A stretch of 64,000 nucleotides of DNA from Malaya genurostris (Eukaryota; Arthropoda; Insecta; Diptera; Culicidae), in the NCBI RefSeq assembly GCF_030247185.1, contig NC_080572.1:89827435-89891434 (forward strand), in the 5' to 3' direction. Shown here one piece after another: positions 46,135 through 57,380 of this stretch (position 1 is its first letter; every line of letters starts with the position of its first letter). The position numbers were made by a program, and so were the translations under genes. The notes under the pieces are model-generated. The model did no database searches and was not told the origin of the DNA. It saw only the letters and a program-made list of their open reading frames with translations.

Positions 46135-47284
46135 ATATAATCAATTATTCAAAATATCGATTATTTAGCGCAGATTCAAGCTGATCAACAAGATGAAAAA
46201 GATTCCGTTATCCATAATATTATCACTAGTACTTCATATCTGGCACGAATTCAAAATATAGGAAAACCAACAATGATAACAACAATGATATCTTATGATT
46301 ATTACTTCATTATTATTACGACTTTCTTGAAAAAAAAAACATCAGAAGTATGTTTAAGATAACTACACAAACCGTTATTATCAATAACTATATTAATATA
46401 ACATGCCAGACATGATAGAAAAATTTAGCATGAACATACCATGTCGGCTTCTAATCAAAACCGAATTTTGAATCCCGCTCACTCCAAACACTTTTTAAAC
46501 AAATGTGCATTTTTTGCGTTGTTTTTTATTTCTTTTTTTTCCCCACATCTGAATCTGTATATTTCAGGAGAAATAAAATACAGAATAATCTAAATATGTG
46601 GCAACCCTGTTTCGCACGGCATATTTCGAAACGACACCCATACTAGCATAAAGATGTGTTCTACATCAATACTTTCATTTTCACATTGCGTGAGTCGTAA
46701 TCGTTATTGACGGTGCAACGTTTGTCTACTTCCATTTGGGTGAATCTGATTTGGTACGAAATAGAAAAATTTCAATTAATTTTCAATGATGATCTGTAGC
46801 TCTGAAAAGTGATTTGACTTGTCACGACCAACAGGATCTGCATTTAGATCCGAGATGGTTCTTGGAATGTACACTGATGACTTCAGCTGGCAAGCTTCTG
46901 GTGTGAGTGCCGCTCGCTGCATTTCAACGTGAAGTCTTCGATGTTGCTCCCACAACCTAACTGTGCAGCTCTCCCTTTACGACTGATGACTTCAGCTGCC
47001 AGACTTCTGGTGTAGTAACGCTGTGTGCTCGGCCCGATGTTACTCTCGTGTGTATCTTGCTTCTATAACTTTTGCTAACAAAATGATAGAAAAAGTGAAA
47101 TAGTCAGCTTTTATATCGCTGAAGCTGCACATATTTTGTTCTCTTCCTCTGAACGCGTTCTGATTGGCTGGTGCTGAAATGGGTCGTATCAGACAGGTTT
47201 TTTAATAGTGTACTATAGAAAAACTTCAATGTTGTTGCAATACACGTTCAAGTTGAAAAGTTTTGATTGTATTGGTAGTTAGAT
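46135..47284. other. no gene; one imperfect duplication
   Basis: A block CTGATGACTTCAGCTGGCAAGCTTCTGGTGT at about 46876 recurs as CTGATGACTTCAGCTGCC... at about 46983, with similar surroundings, as an old 110-base tandem duplication. The remainder is AT-rich and unassigned. Confidence 0.4.
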
Positions 47285-47295
47285 CGAGCTGAGCA

Positions 47296-47298
<3 letters not shown>

Positions 47299-47345
<47 letters not shown>
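47299..47345 (+). repeat. (CT)n microsatellite
   Basis: About 23 CT units followed by GTGAGTGTGTGTGTC. The other copy of the repeat at 63820 has only scattered remnants there. Confidence 0.95.
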
Positions 47346-47348
<3 letters not shown>

Positions 47349-48175
47349 AGTGTGTGTGTCAAATAATCTCACTAGGTTTTCTCGGAGATGGCTTAACCGA
47401 TTTTAACAAACTTAGATTCAAATGAAAGTTCTCACTGTCCCATACTAAATTCCTGAATTTCATCCGGATCCGACTTCCGGTTCCGGAGTTATAGGGTAAA
47501 GTGTGTTAAATATTGTACACCGTCACTTAAACCGGCGAAACAAAATACGTAAAAAAATTTCTAAACTGGTCTCAAAACTACACAAATCGATAGTCATTAT
47601 CAGTAGGCAACTACACAAACTGATTCCGGCTATCCTGGATCCCGGTATCCGGTTCCGGAAGTGCCGGAAATAGTGGTCATATGTACCAAAATGGATCTCA
47701 CTCACTTTTCTCAGCGATGGTTTGACCGATTTCAGCAAACATAGATTCAAATCAAAGGTCTCGTGGTCTCATGCAGAATTCCTGACTTTCATCCGGATCC
47801 GACTTCTGGTTCCGGAATTATAGGGTAAAGTGTGTTCAATATTGTACACCGTCACTTGAATCGGCGTAACAAAATACGTAAAACAAATTCTAAACTGGTC
47901 TCAAAACTACACAAATCGATAGTCTGGTTCCCGGTATTCGGTTCCGGAAATATCGGAAATAGTGGTCAAATATACAAAAATGGATCTCACTCACTTTTCT
48001 CAGCGATGGTTTGACCGATTTCCACAAACTTAGATTCAAATGAAAGGTCTCGTGGTCCCATACGGAATTCCTGAATTTCATCCGGATCCGACTTCCGGTT
48101 CCGGAGTTTTAGGGTAAAGTGTGTTACATATTGTACACCGTCACTTAATCCGGCGAAACAAAAAACGTAAAAAAT

Positions 48176-48540
48176 TTATTGTTTTTACGTTTCGTCTTTG
48201 ACTCATCAGTGCAGAGCAGTTCAAATTGAACTGCTTAGTGCTAAACTCGGCAGTTCAATTTGAACCGCTAAGCAGACGTAAAGTTTCTGCTACTTACAGA
48301 ACATTTTTTGTTTTGCAACGGAGTGCAATGTCTTTTCTGACGTGCCGAACGAAAACGTGTTTTCGACTATTTCTGTCCGATGCAGGTATGGTCATTTAGG
48401 GGTTATCCAAATTTTGTGCTTGGGCACATATCCATTCTTATTATTTTTACGTTTCGCACTACACTGATGAGTCAAAGACGAAACGTAAAAATAATACAAA
48501 CGGTTTTGCGCCCTAGCACAAAATTTAGCGAACCCCTAAA
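48176..48540. mobile_element. MITE with GTTTCGTCTTTGACTCATCA ends
   Basis: TTTTTACGTTTCGTCTTTGA (48182 onward) is repeated inverted at 48462-48493. Two further hairpins lie inside: AGCAGTTCAAATTGAACTGCT (about 48217) and TTATTTTTACGTTTCG with its complement at 48440-48497. It interrupts a satellite monomer that resumes with TTCTAAACTGGTCTC at 48549. A one-ended relative is at 19429. Confidence 0.7.
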
Positions 48541-48704
48541 TGTAAAAAAAATTCTAAACTGGTCTCAAAACTACAAAAATCGATAGTCATTATCAGTAGG
48601 CAACTAAACAAACCAAATGCGGCTATCCTGGTTCCCGTTATTCGGCTCCGGAAGTACCGGAAATAGTGGTCATATATACTTTTCTCAGTGATGGTTTGAT
48701 AGAT

Positions 48705-50244
48705 GATGTGATGATGATGATGATGTGAAGTGAAGCCACCATCAGTTCAAGGACTTGCCAGTGGATGCGGGTAGACTTACAGTAGCCCCGATATGACATC
48801 CATTCACCTTCTTACTATAGCTGTTACCGAAAATCGAACAAAAAGGGTTGGGCGGATACGTTAGTAGAGTCACTTACTCGTATTCCGCGGGAATAAAAGA
48901 TGCTCTTCCAACCATAATATCCAGTGCATGGATGAAGAATATCGCTATACATGCTTGAACCCGCCTGATGGTTTGTTTGAGAAGGGCGCGTCAGACTCAT
49001 ATCAAACCTTCAGAAGGAAACAAGTTTCCTTCAAGCGACTTGGGCTGGCTATCCACAATCCCTCGTCCAGTCATCAATTCGTCCGATGCCCTGATGCTCC
49101 CTCCCCTTTACGCCCCCGTGCAAAATGTTTTATATTGATAAATACAATGAAACATAGTGTAATGAAATTAATATAACATAAAATGATATAATAGATTACG
49201 AAATAATATAATACAATGTCATACAATATAATATAATATATTATAAAACATGATATAAAATAACAGTTAATGTAGAGTGTCAGTTATGCTCTTCTATCTT
49301 CGCAATACTGCAGGAAGTAGAATATTTCTACTTTCTAATAACAATAATAATATCCACATCTATAAAAATAATATATGTTATTATTATTGATGACAAATTA
49401 ATAATAATAACAATCAATATAATAATGAAAATAACAATAAAAAACAATATATTATAGTACAATGAATTATATAATAAATAATAGAATAAATAAAATGATA
49501 TGTTGCGATATGCTATGATATTATATTACTTGAATTTATATGTCATTTCTCATCCTCTCATTCTGCCATCAACGCATTCCATCGACCATTTGTCACCACA
49601 GACACACGTGTAGGCATGAAACAGGATCCAGTGAGGACCAAGCTCACCTTGTGACGACCTTGATATTTAGTTGAAAGTTACTTTAAAAATGATAACTTAT
49701 AAGGAAAACAAATTTATATTTTGCGCAGAGGTACGTAGTATTACTCATAATAAACCCTACAATATAATATAATATAATACAACATAATGCGATACAATAT
49801 AACATAATATAATAAAATATAATATAATATAATACAATATAATATGATATAATGCAATGCAGTATAATACCATACAACATATTATATAATAACATAAAAT
49901 AGTGTAAGACGATAATATATGAAATAATATGCTATGATACAATATAACAGGAAATGTCGCAGTGTAAGTTACGCTCTTCTAATAATAATAATATTAAAAA
50001 TAATAATAATAATACATGATGTAATAAACAACACAATTATATGTTGTAATATACTATGATAAACACTGCACTTTAGGATGGGCTTCAACCTACAAGCCAT
50101 TTCGCACCCTCTCATTCTGCTACTAACGCAGAAGGCGATAGCACCCAGTCGACGCCGTTCTATTGACCAAATGTCATCATAGACGCTCGGGGAGGCATGA
50201 GATAGGGACTTGTGAGGACTTAGTTATCTCACCATTTGACGACC
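48705..50244. mobile_element. 1.5-kb retro-insertion of unknown type, 23-bp target duplication
   Basis: The 23 bases at 48682-48704 (TTCTCAGTGATGGTTTGATA then GAT) recur exactly at 50245-50267, and the satellite monomer continues across when the insert is removed. The left end carries GATGATGATGATGATG, a possible 3' simple-repeat tail of a minus-strand retroelement. The insert contains two diverged copies of a unit: AT-rich (ATAAT)n tracts plus a conserved block (CCTCTCATTCTGCC...GACGACCTT) at about 49550-49670 and 50100-50244. A short coding-like stretch is at 48928-49176. No RT motif is seen. Confidence 0.65.
49140..50060. repeat. imperfect ATAAT / TAATA low-complexity tracts
   Basis: Two long stretches (49140-49530 and 49760-50060) of ATAATATAATAC-type repeats. 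Open frames there (for example 49683-49942 on the minus strand) are by-products. Confidence 0.85.
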
Positions 50245-50830
50245 TTCTCAGTGATGGTTTGATAGATTTCCACAAACTTAGATTCAAATGAAAGTTCTCG
50301 TGGTCCCATACGAAATTTCTAAATTTTATCTGGATCCGAGTTCCGGTTCCGGAGTTATAGGGTAAAGTGTGTTACATATTGTACACCGTCACTTAAACTG
50401 GCGGAAAAAAAACCGTAAAAAATTATAAACTGAACTCCAAACCGTTATTCCCAATCTTAGGGTCAATTAAAAGGTCTTATGGTCCTATCAAAAATTACTG
50501 CATATTTTCGGATGCAACAAACATTTAAATCGTAATTTAAAGTGCGTACTAGTAGAGTTTATATGTCATGTTAGTTGGTGGCCGTACGAACCGACTTTGA
50601 TTATACCGGTTCTCGGGTTCCGGTGCCGGAAGTGCATAAAATTGTGAACCCACTTCGTTTTCTTAAGGATGACCTACGCAATCAAAGCACTGTTTTATTC
50701 TGTATATTATGCACAAACAATCTCTTGGTTTCTTTCAAAAATCGAAGAGAAAATTTTTGAATAGAATTCCATAATATTGTATACATGAGAAAGACATCAT
50801 TACACCGCTAGGTGGATAAAAACAGGTTTT

Positions 50831-51221
50831 TCAGTGTAATTTTATCGAAAACTAAACCGATAAATGTCATAATCGACTAAGAATCCAATTTTTCGACTGC
50901 TAGTTGACTGTTTCAAATGAGCGTGTGGTCGTTACTGGTGGACACAATGTGCGTATATGTTCAATCCATGAAAATCTAATCAATCTATTGAGTTCAGGAA
51001 TTGTGTCACAGGAATAAATAAAAGAAAAAATGCTTTGTGATAAAACTACTAGAACAAGTGATTGCTTTTGAAAAGGAACTGCGAATGCGAATATAATCAA
51101 ACGATTTATTGTCATAATGGCTGTAAACTGATGGGTGTAATTTGAAAACCATTATTAAGCCTGTTGATAAATTTGTAACCGTGCCTCGTTGATAAAATTG
51201 ACAAACTTATAACTCATTACT
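50831..51221. other. no recognisable feature
   Basis: AT-rich, with no gene seen. Confidence 0.3.
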
Positions 51222-52140
51222 TTATTTACAGAGAACAGTCATCGTTTCTAAGATATAAAAAAGATTCATCGAAAGAAGACTCTTACGATTTGCGATTTTT
51301 CTGAAAATTATTGGCGGGTGGAGCAAAAGTTTCCATCTGAGTTCAGAAATAATGTTTTCATCCGATCTCGCTGTGTGAACGGGTACATTATCATACTGAA
51401 AAATCATTTTCTCATATCTTGTGGAGAATTCTGATCGTTTTTCCTGAAATGCAGGATTCAATTTTCACAGTTTCTTCTGATTCAAGACGCTCGTAATACT
51501 AGACACCTTTTTTGATCCCACCAAATGCACAGCATCGCTTTCTTTCCTGAACGATTAGGTTTTGCAGTTGAGATGTCAATGATTGACCAGTTTCGTCCCA
51601 TGAGTTTCTGCTCTTGGGATTCTATTTCTTATCTTCCATCACGATCCGGCGCAGAAAAGCCTTTGTTTTATGCAGAGAAAACCAAATTTCGCTCACCGAT
51701 TTTCGCTTTGAATACTGTCTATCATTGTGTTCACGAGGAACCCATTCTCCCACCTTTCGTAACTTTCCCATGGCGTGTAGACGTTCAGAAAATGTTTGGC
51801 GACTAACGTTTTAGTCTCTCACACTGAAATTCTCACTTTTAAATTGTTTAATCCAAGGTTCACTTGTAGCGAGCGCATGTTCTTCGTAAGCCTTAGCAAG
51901 AATTCAAAGGGATTCAACATCACTTTCATGTCAATCAAAGTAATGATGCATGGTTTTTACTTGGCAAAAATTTCAACAAATTCGTGTAGTGAAATGTATG
52001 TGGTACTAATTTGCAGAAAAAACAGTAAGGGTTTTATAGAACGTGATGTTACTGCAAGATATTGATGCAATAGTTTCAAAGGTGAACTAATCCCTGTTTG
52101 CAGAGACATCTCTTGAAAAAAATCCGCATTATTAACTAGG
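51222..52140 (-). pseudogene. mariner transposase (DD34D-type), decayed
   Basis: Minus-strand reading: GKLRKVGEWVPREHNDRQ (about 51770), FLRRIVMEDKK, CAFGGIKKGV / CIWWDQK in two frames (about 51520), ERLESEETV, then NPAFQEKRSEFSTRYEKMIF and QYDNVPVHTA (about 51395), LRWKLLLHPP (about 51325). These match the mariner pattern (GxWVPHEL; CxWWD; second D in HDNARPH, here YDNVPVH; then LxHPPYSPD). The YSPDLAPSD box with the third D is deleted. No ends are recognised. Confidence 0.75.
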
Positions 52141-52199
52141 ACACCTGGTAAACGAAAAGCGAATGGCCGGTTATCACAAGGCAATTTTCATCTAAATCC

Positions 52200-55159
52200 T
52201 ACAGTCTTGATTTTTTTAAGGAAATAATAAAACAGCAGCTAGAAGCATTTCGCTTCAGAGAACGTAGAAAAAAGGGGATATTAGAAAAGGTGAGCATGGT
52301 CTCTTGTCTGAACTGGTGTAGCCTTAGATTGCCCACCGTCGAGCCGTCTATTCAGTATTCAAATACGTCAGCCATCATCGGCACGGCTGTTTTCTTTATC
52401 GTAGAGCCTATTCATCGCTTCACGTGGCTTATGACTTACCAAAAATAGGAAACTATTTTCCCAAGCCAGCATGATGGAATCTAGCGAGATCCAACGAACG
52501 GGGGCATAAAAACTAGAGCTATAGAAATGCCAGTCATCTTTGCACCTTGCCGTTCGAAGTCATTCCCATGGAGGGCGGCTTCATGGTAGAGTGTGGAAAA
52601 ATCAATTTATACTTATAAAAGTGGCAGAGGTTCTCAGGATCGTGGTCATATCACAAAAGGTTAATTAGTATTCATCAGTTCCATTTCTGAGCTTCTTGAG
52701 TCCGTCACAAGCAAAATATTTCATTTCGAATGAATGATGGATTCGTTCGAAATCGTTTCGCTCAAACCATTTTGGAGGTAATGAATCGTAATAGCTGGAA
52801 AAATGATGGTACACTCAAACTATTAAGTGAAACCCGTGTAAATCGATAATATTTTGTTTAGTTGATTATTTGGTTCAAGGTCTGCGCCGTATATCAAATT
52901 ATGTTCTCCAAAAATAATATTCACTAATGGGCGGATTTACATGGACATTGAATGTGATATTGATTTTTCGAGTTTACTTCCATTCGTCATATTTCCTCTT
53001 GATTGTCTTACCAAAATCAGGCCCACTGTCAGCTGTACAAAAACTATGCTTTTCAAGCTCTACTAGAGTAACGGCTCCCTATTTCATCTGAGCTCCTATT
53101 TCCATCTCATCCCGTCACCTCATTACTTTGAACATGAATAATATTTTACAACCTACCTGAAAAAAAAAGTGAAATGTTTTAAAATGATTATAAAAGCTAT
53201 TGTCACACTTTCCCATTGAAAGAAATTGTTTTAAATTCTTCGGTGATCGTTTTTTTTTCATATAAAATAAACTCACTTTTCAATTTAGGACACATTTTCG
53301 TTTCAAGATTTACAGATCGTTATGTTTCTGATTATCTACTAATCGATTCGCCTCAAAGTATGATCACTATTTCTCACAATTACACTACCATTGAATGCTG
53401 GATGACTTCATCATTAGTAATGTTCACTTGCCACTTGTTTAGTTAATGATTAAAAACTTCAAAACTTACCCGACTAGCAATAAAAGTCTTCAAAAATATG
53501 AGATGAAAATTTTACACTTAGTTCACTTGATTGCGCTTTGTTTTCATCTCATTTGGTTTCGCAAAGTTGCCAAGTTATCTCATAATGTTATAAAACAAAA
53601 ATTGTTTTTCTTCTTCAAATTATCATCAAAAAGTATGTTTTTGGTATCCGTGACATTAGTTTAATTATATTATTGTCTATATCTTCTCTATATGTTTTCA
53701 CTAATAAAATAGTGTTAATCATAATCAATTATCTGCATAAAAGATTTCCACTTTAACATGTGATTTGTCCGTTGATTAAAAAACTTTTAAAGAACCACTG
53801 CAATCAAATACTAATAGATAATACTAAACTCAGAGAGAAAAGTGTAATTTTTAAATTCTCACTTTTTATGAACCTGCATTATATATGCATTAAATTTAGG
53901 AAATCTGTATAAAATCTGCACATTGATTTAAATCAGTATGCGAACGCAAAAATCTATACAATACAGATAAATCTGTATAAATGGCATCTCTGGCTCTGCA
54001 TATTGTTTTTAGAAGGGCTATTGCCTAAATAAAAACAATTCCTTTTTTGTTTTGTTGTTAAATTTACCAAATTTACTGTACAGTACAATTTTAAATTTAA
54101 AACGAAAGGTAACGAAAACGATACAAAATTTTTTAAACGTGGAAATAATTCAAAACTGATTCTAAAAATATCGTGTGTTGTCTTATAGTTGGCATCAGTT
54201 CGGACATTTTGAGCCTGAGAGTGTAATAGTGCAATGTTTTGTTTTGATTGCTGTCGCCATTACTAATTTATAGAATTTGTGACGTTCACTTTCAATGCAA
54301 TGGATGATGGCATCCGTGTAGAAACATTATACACTGATTTCATTGCAAATGTCAAGGACAAGGATATTTGATAAGATCATATCTCGCCTGCATACGATCG
54401 CAGACGAGTAACTCAACCACGGTATGAAAGCTCTTTTGAAGTAGTTTAATAGGTAAGTAGTATCATCTGCACCTTCCTGCGCCTTTTGTTAATAGACAAG
54501 TTAAAATTTTATTTAAAAAAAACATGAAAAATTGCTCTATTTCATTAAACTGAAATGATAGCAGCATAGTATGTTTGAGAAAGTTGTGTAGTTTTTGAAG
54601 GTGAAAAACTTTGTATAGCATGAAAAACTCATACATATTGAAAATATATGTGTTTTCTTACAAAAACTGTTTTTTGACACCCTTTTCTGAAAATACATTA
54701 TATCATGAATTACACTCAAGTTGCGGGAATAGTACCTTCAGCAAACTTATTTCAAATAACTTTCTGCATAACTTTGTCGAAGTAACTTAGCCCCTATGTT
54801 GGCCCTGAGCTAAACTAAAATTTTTATCTCACTTTTAGGGGAATTAATCACATAAAAAAAATTTGCCAAAAGATGGCGTCTATCATTCTGAGCAACTTTG
54901 CTGAAGATACTGTACCTCGAAAACCACGTTTTTAATAAGTTATCAATCAAGAGCGTGAAATTGCACTAATTTGTTTTGTACGCTCTTCGTAGACTAAATT
55001 GGACCACATTTCCCCTTCCGCCATAGGGACGCCGAGAATAAGCAATGCTTTATTTCATTACCGACATATTTTTTGCATTGTGTTTAATTAGCAACGTTAC
55101 TTTCACGAATAAAATTTGTTTGCGCCCATCCAGTAGTTAAGAAATAACATAAGTAACAT
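52200..55159. other. long stretch without recognisable genes
   Basis: AT-rich, with scattered short open frames. At 53905-53993 a block ATAAATCTGTATAAATGGCATCTCTGG resembles one end of an hAT-like MITE of the kind seen at 55525. Otherwise it could be host intergenic or intron DNA. Confidence 0.35.
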
Positions 55160-55174
55160 ATTTTTGGAAAATAA

Positions 55175-55389
55175 AAAGCAAAGTCTTGGCTTTACATTCC
55201 TTTTGTGGAATTTGGCCTTTCTGTCTCAACAGACTTCGCAGCCGATTCTTAGTGTATAGAATCATTGCATGGCTAGTACTAGTACTATGGATCCTACTGA
55301 CACTAAGAATCCTTCCAGGTCGGGGCTCGAACATACGACAACTGGCTTGTAAGACCAGCGTCCTATGCATTGAACCGCCAACCCGGGAC
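55175..55389 (-). mobile_element. tRNA-derived SINE, copy 2
   Basis: Flanked by a perfect 15-bp target duplication (ATTTTTGGAAAATAA at 55160-55174 and 55390-55404). On the minus strand: TCCCGGGTTGGCGGTTCAAT (A-box-like), B box TGTTCGAGCCCC, then a non-tRNA body ending AAGCCAAGACTTTGCTTTTT. It is the same family as 18112-18318 and better preserved. Movement depends on a LINE; which one is not shown by the tail. Confidence 0.9.
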
Positions 55390-55524
55390 ATTTTTGGAAA
55401 ATAACAAATCATGCAAAAATGATGATGCGTAGTTACAATCGGAATTGTAATATAATTGAATTCAGTATATCAATCAATCAGTTAAAATTATAGCTAAATT
55501 TTAGAAATAATGCCTAGTAAAGAT

Positions 55525-55902
55525 CAGAGATGCCAGGTCATTTTTTCAAAAATCTGTGGTCAAATCCAAAACCAGTCTGTGAAAATCTGTGACTGTTTTC
55601 CGTACCCCGATAGCAGTTCAAAATCAAGTTTGGTGAGCAAACAAAAAAAAAGGTCTCACCACCCTTTTTCCGTCCCCATTTCTGCTGATCGAATTCAATT
55701 TAGTGATCAAAAAAAAAAAAAAAAAAGGTCACACACTGTACTCGATTTCCAAAATCTGTGAAAATCTGTGATTTATTCAAGAATCTGTGAAAATCTGTGA
55801 ACATTTTCAAAAAATCTGTGAAAATCTGTGTCAGTATTAAAATCTGTGCAGAAAACTCAAAATCTGTGAAACACAGATCAATCTGTGAACCTGACATCCC
55901 TG
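55525..55902. mobile_element. hAT-like MITE nested in the end of DD37E copy 2
   Basis: The 8-bp duplication GTAAAGAT (55517-55524 and 55903-55910) is the hAT signature. The ends CAGAGATGCCAGGT and CAGGGATGTCAGGT (reverse complement of the right) are inverted repeats. The inside contains many AATCTGTGAAAATCTGTG units and a 17-base A-run. Confidence 0.85.
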
Positions 55903-55905
55903 GTA

Positions 55906-56940
55906 AAGATTGTCCCAGAAAGTATGGACGCAACCAAAAACCGCTGCCTTTTCGCAATGGTTCAGAATCTGTCAATTTTTATGGTTGCATCCTGTTGTTT
56001 ACACTCTTCTCTAACCATTTGTGCAGTTGTTTTTTCGTTTTCATTAGTTTGTGTACAAATGGTGCACAGAACGCGGACTGTCACTGAGAGAGATAGCAAA
56101 AATGGTAGGAGTAAGTAAAAAGCCGTGCGAAATGCAATCAGGAATTTCGGTGAGGATAACACCTTTGAGAATAAACCGAAAACGGGTCGACAGAAAGGTC
56201 CTGCTAACCCTCAATTGGATAAACGTATACTGAAGGCGTTCGAGCAAAAGAAGGAGGTTCCAGTTCGGGATGTGGCCAAAAAAGTGGGCAATTCGAATTA
56301 AAATGTTCTTCGTGCTAAGGAATGTTTGAATCTTCGAGTCGCAGAAACAACCAAAACGTAGTCCGAAACAAGAAGCATCGAACAGGCCGAGGGTTCGAAA
56401 GCTGTACAATACGATTCTTGCTGGAAATTTGAATTGCATAATCATGGACGACGAAACCTACGTGAAACTCGATTACAAATCCTTGCCGGGAGCACAATAC
56501 TATACGGTGCGAGAAGGGCAAGTGTTAAACCAGTCCGAGACATCGATTGAAGTCGAAAAATTTGGTAAGAAAGCTATGGTCTGGCAAGCAATTTGTAGCT
56601 GCGGTAAGATTTCGAAACCCTTCATCATCACTGCTTCAATGAACAGCGAAATATACATCAAGGGTTGTTTACAAAAACGACTTCTACCCATGATTCGATG
56701 CCACAAGGATCCTGTTGTCTTCTGGCTAGATCTTACTTCTTGCCACTACTCAAAACTAACGGTAGAATGGTATACTACCAAAAATGTCACTTTCGTCCCA
56801 AAAGACATGAATCCACCAAATTGCCCACAACTTGAGGAATTTTGGGCATTAACGAAGGAACATCTTAGGAAACATGTCTCGGCAGCCATAACCATTCAAC
56901 AGTTCGAAAAAGATTGGAAAAAACTTTCTGGAACAGTCTT
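55906..56940 (+). mobile_element. Tc1/mariner DD37E transposon, copy 2
   Basis: The left end AAGATTGTCCCAGAAAGTAT and the right end (...ACTTTCTGGAACAGTCTT) are flanked by TA (55904-55905, 56941-56942). About 90-95% identical to 3122-4460 by eye. Copy 2 has no MITE at the 3262 site but lacks about 44 bases just after it, including the transposase start, and has lost about 100 bases before the right end. Confidence 0.88.
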
Positions 56941-56947
56941 TATATAA
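56050..56947 (+). pseudogene. DD37E transposase, broken (copy 2)
   Basis: Lacks the first codons. A long intact block from 56429 reads MDDETYVKLDYKSLPGAQYY, GKKAMVWQAICSCGKISKPF, then the second D in VFWLDLTSCHYSK and NPPNCPQLEEFWALTKEHL. The usual RPI (or LPI) before the E is missing: nine bases are deleted relative to copy 1, so the D-to-E spacing is 34 rather than 37. The frame runs off through the right inverted repeat. Frameshifts also occur near 56090, 56120 and 56300. Confidence 0.85.
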
Positions 56948-57380
56948 GCAAACATTGTGAATTATTAAGGGTAGTCTACATATGTTTGTCAAGTAAATAA
57001 ATAAATAGGTAGCTTTCAAACAAGCCTAAGTTTATAAGGCTCGGTTCAGAGTCTCCGAGAAAATTGTGCGGAGAGAAAATCTTTAAAAAAAGTGCACACA
57101 CAGAAATTTTCTTATCTCGTCGGGCTGAGTCGAATGGTATAAAACACTAACCCGACCGACCAGGGTGTGCTTAATCGTTCAATAGTCAATTTCAACGATT
57201 TCGCGATTTCGGAGCCTGACTACTTCGAATTTCGAAGTTGGTTTTCTAAAATCTCAAGACTTCCATCAAGTAAAACATCTCTAAAACGAAACTTTTTCTT
57301 CTTATGGTTGGCGTCTCGTCACTTGAAATGACGACGTGCTCACTCGTTGTGAGTTTTGAGGAACGAAAAGCGGAAACATG
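56943..57380. other. no recognisable feature
   Basis: No gene is seen. CGTCGGGCTGAGTCGAATGG at about 57119 looks like a conserved repeat block, but no second copy lies in the window. Confidence 0.3.

Larger units (their letters stand above)
47285..50830 (+). repeat. satellite-like array (CGGATCCGACTTCCGGTTCCGG family), interrupted twice
   Basis: Monomers begin near 47381, 47711, 48001 and 50250 (each with GATGGTTTGACCGATTT-like text) with periods of about 330 and 290. Each contains TTCATCCGGATCCGACTTCC and a GTGTGTTACATATTGTACACCG-like block. The array opens with CGAGCTGAGCAATGTC and a (CT)n tract and closes near 50810 with ACACCGCTAGGTGGATAAAA. A partial second copy is at 63808-64000, so the unit is dispersed. 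It is interrupted by a MITE (48176-48540) and by a 1.5-kb insert (48705-50244). Confidence 0.82.

Noticed and set aside
49683..49942. Minus-strand 61-70 codon frames (MLLYNMLYGIILHC type)
   Set aside because: Produced by the ATAAT low-complexity tract.
47360..50480. CRISPR array
   Set aside because: Periods of 290-330 bases with long similar units and nested insertions are satellite-like; the host is a eukaryote and no cas gene exists.
51525..51814. 93-codon plus-strand frame
   Set aside because: Antisense shadow of the mariner transposase relic.
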